Positions 8,478 to 11,771 of a stretch of 11,771 bases of DNA are shown in pieces. Where the stretch lies: assembly GCA_002293965.1 (NCBI GenBank), contig DBEG01000113.1, forward strand, positions 1 to 11,771, written 5' to 3'. Within the stretch, counting starts at the first letter, position 1. Each line of letters starts with the position of its first letter. Origin of the DNA: Actinobacteria bacterium UBA912. Its GTDB lineage: Bacteria; Actinomycetota; Coriobacteriia; Anaerosomatales; UBA912. Both the position numbers and the translations under genes were made by a program. A model generated the notes under the pieces. That model saw only the letters and a program-made list of their open reading frames with translations. It ran no database searches and was not told the DNA's origin.

Positions 8478-9839
8478 TCAGAGGTCAAGCAGTCTCGAAG
8501 CGATGAAGAAATAGATGAGGAGTCCAGTGACGTCGACGAACGAGGTGATCATAGGGCTTGAGGCCATCGCCGGGTCCATCTTGAGCTTTGTGAATATGAA
8601 CGGCAGCGACATCCCCATCAGGTTGGCCACCAGCACGATCGCCGCCATCGAGAGTGCCACGACAAGGCCGATGGTCGCACCTTCGCCATGGAATATCCCG
8701 AGGAAGTAGGCACCGACAGCCAGCGTACCCCCCAGCATGAGGCCTATGCCGATCTCCTTCACGAACGTCGAGAACCACTGCCCCACCGTGACGTCATTCG
8801 TGACGAGGGCGCGGACCATGAGCATGGCGGACTGCGAGCCTGTGTTCCCGCCCGATGCGATCAACAATGGTATGAAGAATGCCAGCGCGATGACCTCGGT
8901 CAGCATCTCTTCGTAGGAGGCGACCACAGTGGATGAGAACAAGTTGACGAACAGCAGGAAGGCCAGCCAGCCGATACGCTTCTTGTACAGTTCGAAGCTG
9001 CTCAGTCTGCGATAGCTCTGACGCAGCGGTGCGACCGAAGCGGTCCTGTGGACGTCTTCCGTGACCTCTTCTTCCAAGACATCGAAGATGTCGTCGGCGG
9101 TGACGATTCCGATGAGCACACCTGCGGAGTCAACGACCGGCAGGGCCACAGCGTCGTGACGCTGCATCTCTTTGACCGCCTCTTCCTGGTCATCGAACGC
9201 CGAAACCTGGGCGTGGACTGGTTGCATGACGTCGCTTACCAGCATGTCGGGCTCGGCCAGTATGATAGCCCGCAGTTCGGCGACGCCCTTCAGGCGCCAA
9301 TCGCGGTCACACACGTACAAGACATCCAGTGTCTCTGAGTCGCGTCCCCTGCGCCTGATGTGATCAAGCGCTTGGGCTACAGTCCACCCCGGGCGTATGG
9401 CTAGATAATCCGTGGTCGCAAGGCGCCCGACGCTCTCTTCAGGATAGCCGAGGAGTTGACGTACCTCGGCGAGATCATCGGCAGCCAGCAGATTGAGCAG
9501 CTTCTGCGTGATTTCTCCGGGGAGCTCCTCGAATAGCTCGGTCCTGTCGTCGGGAGCCATCGAGGCGAGCAGGCTCCTGGTCTCCCTGTCGGTCAAACCG
9601 CCGAGGATGATGTCCTGATCAGGGCCGTCTAGGTAGGAGAAGACCTCGTGTGAGATGTCGCGCGAAAGCAGGCGAAAGACCAGCAGACGCTGTGGCATCT
9701 CGATGCCAAGCAGCACATCGGCGATCTCAGGAACTGACGTCTCGGATAGAAGCCTACGAACAGCAAGCCAGTCCTGAGATTGGACCAGGCCGCGGATGCC
9801 ATCTCTTATGTCGGTCGCGGTTGGTGTATCATTTCGCAC
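8478..9839 (-). CDS. mgtE: MgtE-type magnesium transporter
   Basis: MgtE is a Mg2+-selective channel gated by cytoplasmic Mg2+. The 453-residue protein is full length. The helical N domain (about 15-135) carries the repeated alpha-hairpin pattern. Two CBS domains follow (about 140-200 and 204-262), ending in the acidic DDIFDVLEEEVTED, which fits the Mg2+-sensing CBS/plug-helix junction. A connecting helix (about 266-285) leads to five membrane segments (about 288-308, 315-329, 360-383, 389-412, 429-449). The pore signature SGGNTGSQS (329-337) and the late Asp423 in KMDPAMASS, the position of the pore aspartate in known MgtE, are present. The start is GTG, the first start codon after an in-frame TGA; GGTGA upstream is a marginal ribosome site. 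It lies 34 bp after the BchE-like radical SAM gene and 2 bp before dusB. The 34-bp gap leaves no room for a magnesium riboswitch. Confidence 0.96.
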   Translation of the reverse strand: MRNDTPTATDIRDGIRGLVQSQDWLAVRRLLSETSVPEIADVLLGIEMPQRLLVFRLLSRDISHEVFSYLDGPDQDIILGGLTDRETRSLLASMAPDDRTELFEELPGEITQKLLNLLAADDLAEVRQLLGYPEESVGRLATTDYLAIRPGWTVAQALDHIRRRGRDSETLDVLYVCDRDWRLKGVAELRAIILAEPDMLVSDVMQPVHAQVSAFDDQEEAVKEMQRHDAVALPVVDSAGVLIGIVTADDIFDVLEEEVTEDVHRTASVAPLRQSYRRLSSFELYKKRIGWLAFLLFVNLFSSTVVASYEEMLTEVIALAFFIPLLIASGGNTGSQSAMLMVRALVTNDVTVGQWFSTFVKEIGIGLMLGGTLAVGAYFLGIFHGEGATIGLVVALSMAAIVLVANLMGMSLPFIFTKLKMDPAMASSPMITSFVDVTGLLIYFFIASRLLDL

Positions 9840-9873
9840 AGTTCACCCATTTCAATCACTGGCGACCGTGAGG

Positions 9874-11334
9874 TCAGCCCTTGCGTCCACCGATTCCCGG
9901 CATTCCGTGCGGCATCTCGCCGAGAAAATCGAAGTGCTCTCCGTAGTCTTTCATCATCTGTTCGAAGGCGCTAATCATGTAGCGTCTTTTGAAGCCATCC
10001 TCGAGCGCGAATATCTCTTTCATCTTGTGACTATAGAACGTCATGTAGCACTTGGCCAACGCTCGGTACACGTCCTCGAGTGACATGTCGTGAGGCTCGA
10101 TGATGGGTGTGATGAGATTGTACTTAGCCCAGTCAGACACGCGAATCCTGTCCTTTGAGTCCTCATACAGTTGAGTGAAGGGCATAGGGGTCAGGATTGG
10201 GAATACGGCGATGTCAGGATTGAGTCGGATCGCCTCGTTGATCGTACTGTCGATGCTCTCCCAAGTCTCCGTGGGAAACCCGATCATGAAGGAGGTCTCA
10301 GTCATGATATCGTGCTCCCGCAGAAGGTCGATTGCCTTCTTGTTCATCTCAACATTGGTGCCCTTGTTCAAGCTGGCCAACATCTCGTCCGAGCTAGACT
10401 CAGCGCCCAGATACATGTGGATAATCTTTGCCGCCTTGTACTTATGCAAGATGTCTTCGTCACGGATGATATCCTCAACGCGAGTCTCCATCAGTAGGTG
10501 GACACCGATATCAGCCTCGATGATTAGGTCGAGTTGCCTCTCCCACCTCTGGCGATCATATGTGGGGTAGGGGTCGATCAATGTGATGAACTCGACAGCG
10601 TACTCATCCACCAAAAGTCTGATCTCGTCGACGACCTTTTCGGGATCCCGGGCTCTCCAGTCGTCGCGCCAGAACATCTTGTGGGAGCAGAAGGAGCACG
10701 CCATCATGCATCCGCGAGTGGTAAGAATCGAAGCCATTCGCCCCCACGGATAGACGTTGTAGCGATAGTCATCCCAGTCAAGCAGATGCCATGCCGGCCT
10801 AAGTGAGTCAAGGTCAGCGATGTGGGGGCGTATCGACGTGGTAGTGGTCTTGCCGTCTGAGCGATAGGCAATGCCGGCGACAGTCGATAGATCGGCTGAA
10901 TCAATCGAAGTGAACAGTTCGCTGATCGTCTCTTCGATCTCGCCTCTGATCACGAAGTCGACAGCCGGATAACCAGCCAAGATATCCTCATACATGAATG
11001 TGGGATGCGGACCACCGATGACGGTGGCTATCGATGGATCGACCTCTTTGGCTATTGCTAGTACTTTTAGGGCTGCTGGAACAGTTGCTGTGCTGATGGC
11101 ACCTGAGACCGGCAGATAGTCCAGGGTCATCACTATGTCAGGAGCGAAACTTTGTATCTCCGAACGGATGCCTTCGAATTTGATTCCTTTGTTCATCGCA
11201 TCGAATATTCGAGCTTCATGCCCTGCGTCGATCGCTGCACCGGCAGCATAGGCAAGCTGAAGCGGAGGCCACGTTCCAATGACCTGGACGCCCCAGCACT
11301 TGTATGGAGGTGCGACGAACAATACCTTAGCCAT
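9874..11334 (-). CDS. BchE-like B12-binding-domain radical SAM protein
   Basis: The N-terminal 140 residues have the Rossmann-like cobalamin-binding layout of the B12/radical-SAM superfamily: KVLFVAPPY, then GTWPPLQLAYAAGAA, VIGGPHPTFMYEDIL and FVIRGEIEET. No DxHxxG motif is present, which is usual for this superfamily. The SAM cluster is CMMACSFC (about 210-217), followed by FWRDDWRARDPEKVVDEI and an ESSSDEM segment. A family-typical C-terminal portion follows, with TPMPFTQLYEDS and YNLITPIIEPHDMSLEDV. From memory, these segments most resemble BchE, the anaerobic Mg-protoporphyrin monomethyl ester cyclase, but no pigment genes are nearby, so the substrate is unknown. The ATG at 11334 was preferred over the adjacent TTG at 11337; the ribosome site is weak (AGCGGA). 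It is the first gene of a probable unit with mgtE, dusB and lipA. Its base composition looks lower in G+C than its neighbours. Confidence 0.85.
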   Translation of the reverse strand: MAKVLFVAPPYKCWGVQVIGTWPPLQLAYAAGAAIDAGHEARIFDAMNKGIKFEGIRSEIQSFAPDIVMTLDYLPVSGAISTATVPAALKVLAIAKEVDPSIATVIGGPHPTFMYEDILAGYPAVDFVIRGEIEETISELFTSIDSADLSTVAGIAYRSDGKTTTTSIRPHIADLDSLRPAWHLLDWDDYRYNVYPWGRMASILTTRGCMMACSFCSHKMFWRDDWRARDPEKVVDEIRLLVDEYAVEFITLIDPYPTYDRQRWERQLDLIIEADIGVHLLMETRVEDIIRDEDILHKYKAAKIIHMYLGAESSSDEMLASLNKGTNVEMNKKAIDLLREHDIMTETSFMIGFPTETWESIDSTINEAIRLNPDIAVFPILTPMPFTQLYEDSKDRIRVSDWAKYNLITPIIEPHDMSLEDVYRALAKCYMTFYSHKMKEIFALEDGFKRRYMISAFEQMMKDYGEHFDFLGEMPHGMPGIGGRKG

Positions 11335-11431
11335 CAAAAGTCCGCTCTATAGGAACACATCGACAGAACATTTACATCAATCATATCCAATAGCATCCAT
11401 CGGCATAACGACGGAATAGCCTTCGTTCGAT

Positions 11432-11444
11432 TTAGCTTCGCTAA
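11432..11444. promoter_or_regulatory. small palindrome at the predicted transcription start
   Basis: TTAGC-TTC-GCTAA has 5-bp arms and a 3-base centre. It begins two bases downstream of the minus-strand -10 box and covers the likely transcription start. It could be an operator or the first hairpin of the leader. The remaining leader down to 11335 contains only a weak AACGA/TCGTT pairing, and no cobalamin or magnesium riboswitch core was recognised. Confidence 0.3.
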
Positions 11445-11445
11445 G

Positions 11446-11451
11446 ATTATA
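11446..11451 (-). promoter_or_regulatory. -10 box of the radical SAM/mgtE/dusB/lipA unit
   Basis: A perfect TATAAT stands on the minus strand in a locally A/T-rich stretch about 110 bases upstream of the radical SAM start. The -35 position falls in the T-run and stem base of the preceding terminator and is not a good match (CCGTTT at 17-bp spacing). The long leader and the position straight after the terminator support it as the start of the unit. Confidence 0.5.
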
Positions 11452-11464
11452 GTCGAAAGTGTCA

Positions 11465-11492
11465 CAAAAAACGGCGGCCTCTCGGCCGCCGT
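11465..11492 (-). terminator. strong intrinsic terminator of the atp unit
   Basis: Perfect 9-bp G+C-rich arms ACGGCGGCC (11471-11479) and GGCCGCCGT (11484-11492) with a TCTC loop are followed, on the minus strand, by six T residues and GTG. It lies 22 bases beyond the atpC stop. On the plus strand only TT follows the stem, so it acts on minus-strand transcription. Confidence 0.93.
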
Positions 11493-11514
11493 TCGGGTCT
11501 CGCTATCGGTGGGC

Positions 11515-11771
11515 CTACGAGCTTCTCTTCTTGCCGGCGACTTCTAGTTGCAGTTCGCACCATCGCAAATCAGCTCGGCATGAATCGAAGTCCAGAGAGT
11601 CCTCCTCGGCTATCTCGCTCAGAAGCCCCTGGGTCAACTCCAGCGCCTTGCGTGCGCGCTCAACATCGATCTTGGAGGACATGACCGCTTGGTCAGCCAG
11701 GATGATCACCTTGTCATCGCACACCTGGATATACCCGCCGGAGACAGCGAACCACTCGACTTCGTTGTCGG
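11515..11771 (-). CDS. atpC: F-type ATP synthase epsilon subunit, C-terminal part (cut by the right edge)
   Basis: The window carries the last 84 residues; about the first 50 lie beyond the right edge. The frame reads EVEWFAVSGGYIQVCDDKV and then IILADQAV, which is the end of the N-terminal beta-sandwich of the epsilon subunit. An Ile-Asp-Val-Glu-Arg-Ala-Arg segment and two predicted helices follow, the C-terminal helical hairpin that in many bacteria inhibits ATP hydrolysis. Epsilon is part of the F1 central stalk on the cytoplasmic face of the membrane and couples catalysis to rotation. The second helix contains two Cys and a basic tail (GKKRSS). It is the customary last gene of an atp operon, and a strong terminator follows its stop. 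Confidence 0.93.
   Translation of the reverse strand, partial: DNEVEWFAVSGGYIQVCDDKVIILADQAVMSSKIDVERARKALELTQGLLSEIAEEDSLDFDSCRADLRWCELQLEVAGKKRSS

Noticed and set aside
11335..11440. Possible cobalamin or magnesium riboswitch in the leader of the radical SAM/mgtE unit
   Set aside because: No conserved cobalamin box or M-box core was seen; only a short AACGA/TCGTT pairing is present.

Overview
The window reads as ordinary bacterial chromosome of moderately high G+C. It is densely packed, with short or overlapping gene junctions and several GTG/TTG starts. The gene set (GatCA, NAD-dependent ligase, LipA, DusB, MgtE, F-type ATP synthase, a UbiB-family protein paired with a phasin-like protein, and an oxygen-sensitive-type B12/radical-SAM enzyme) suggests an anaerobic or facultative Gram-positive-type bacterium, plausibly a deep-branching Actinomycetota lineage such as Coriobacteriia or relatives. 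That placement is inference from gene content and base composition; no rRNA or marker search was possible.

Left part (1-5568, all on the minus strand, so read right to left): ligA, a CPBP-family membrane protease with a TTG start that directly abuts the ligA stop, gatC, and gatA overlapping gatC by 4 bp. A 100-bp gap with a small inverted repeat follows, then a short phasin-like protein whose stop overlaps the GTG start of a UbiB/ABC1-family atypical kinase that runs off the left edge. gatB is not in the window.

Middle (5569-6560): a divergent intergenic region holds weak candidate promoters for ligA (minus) and for one plus-strand gene. That gene encodes a secreted or membrane-anchored protein of unknown function (signal peptide, extracellular domain, one C-terminal membrane segment). 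It converges on lipA, and the two coding regions overlap tail to tail by 23 bp.

Right part (6538-11334, minus strand): a likely four-gene unit read as BchE-like B12-binding radical SAM enzyme, mgtE, dusB, lipA, with gaps of 34, 2 and 9 bp. It starts from a TATAAT -10 element just downstream of a strong intrinsic terminator. That terminator closes the upstream unit, whose last gene is atpC (epsilon subunit of the F1 ATPase, N-terminus cut by the right edge).

The features most worth a second look are the BchE-like radical SAM enzyme, which sits outside any pigment cluster, next to a Mg2+ transporter and with visibly lower G+C than its neighbours, the GTGA-coupled phasin-like/UbiB pair, and the unknown anchored exoprotein. 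I found no mobile element, CRISPR array, tRNA or rRNA, and nothing that looks like an undescribed defence system.
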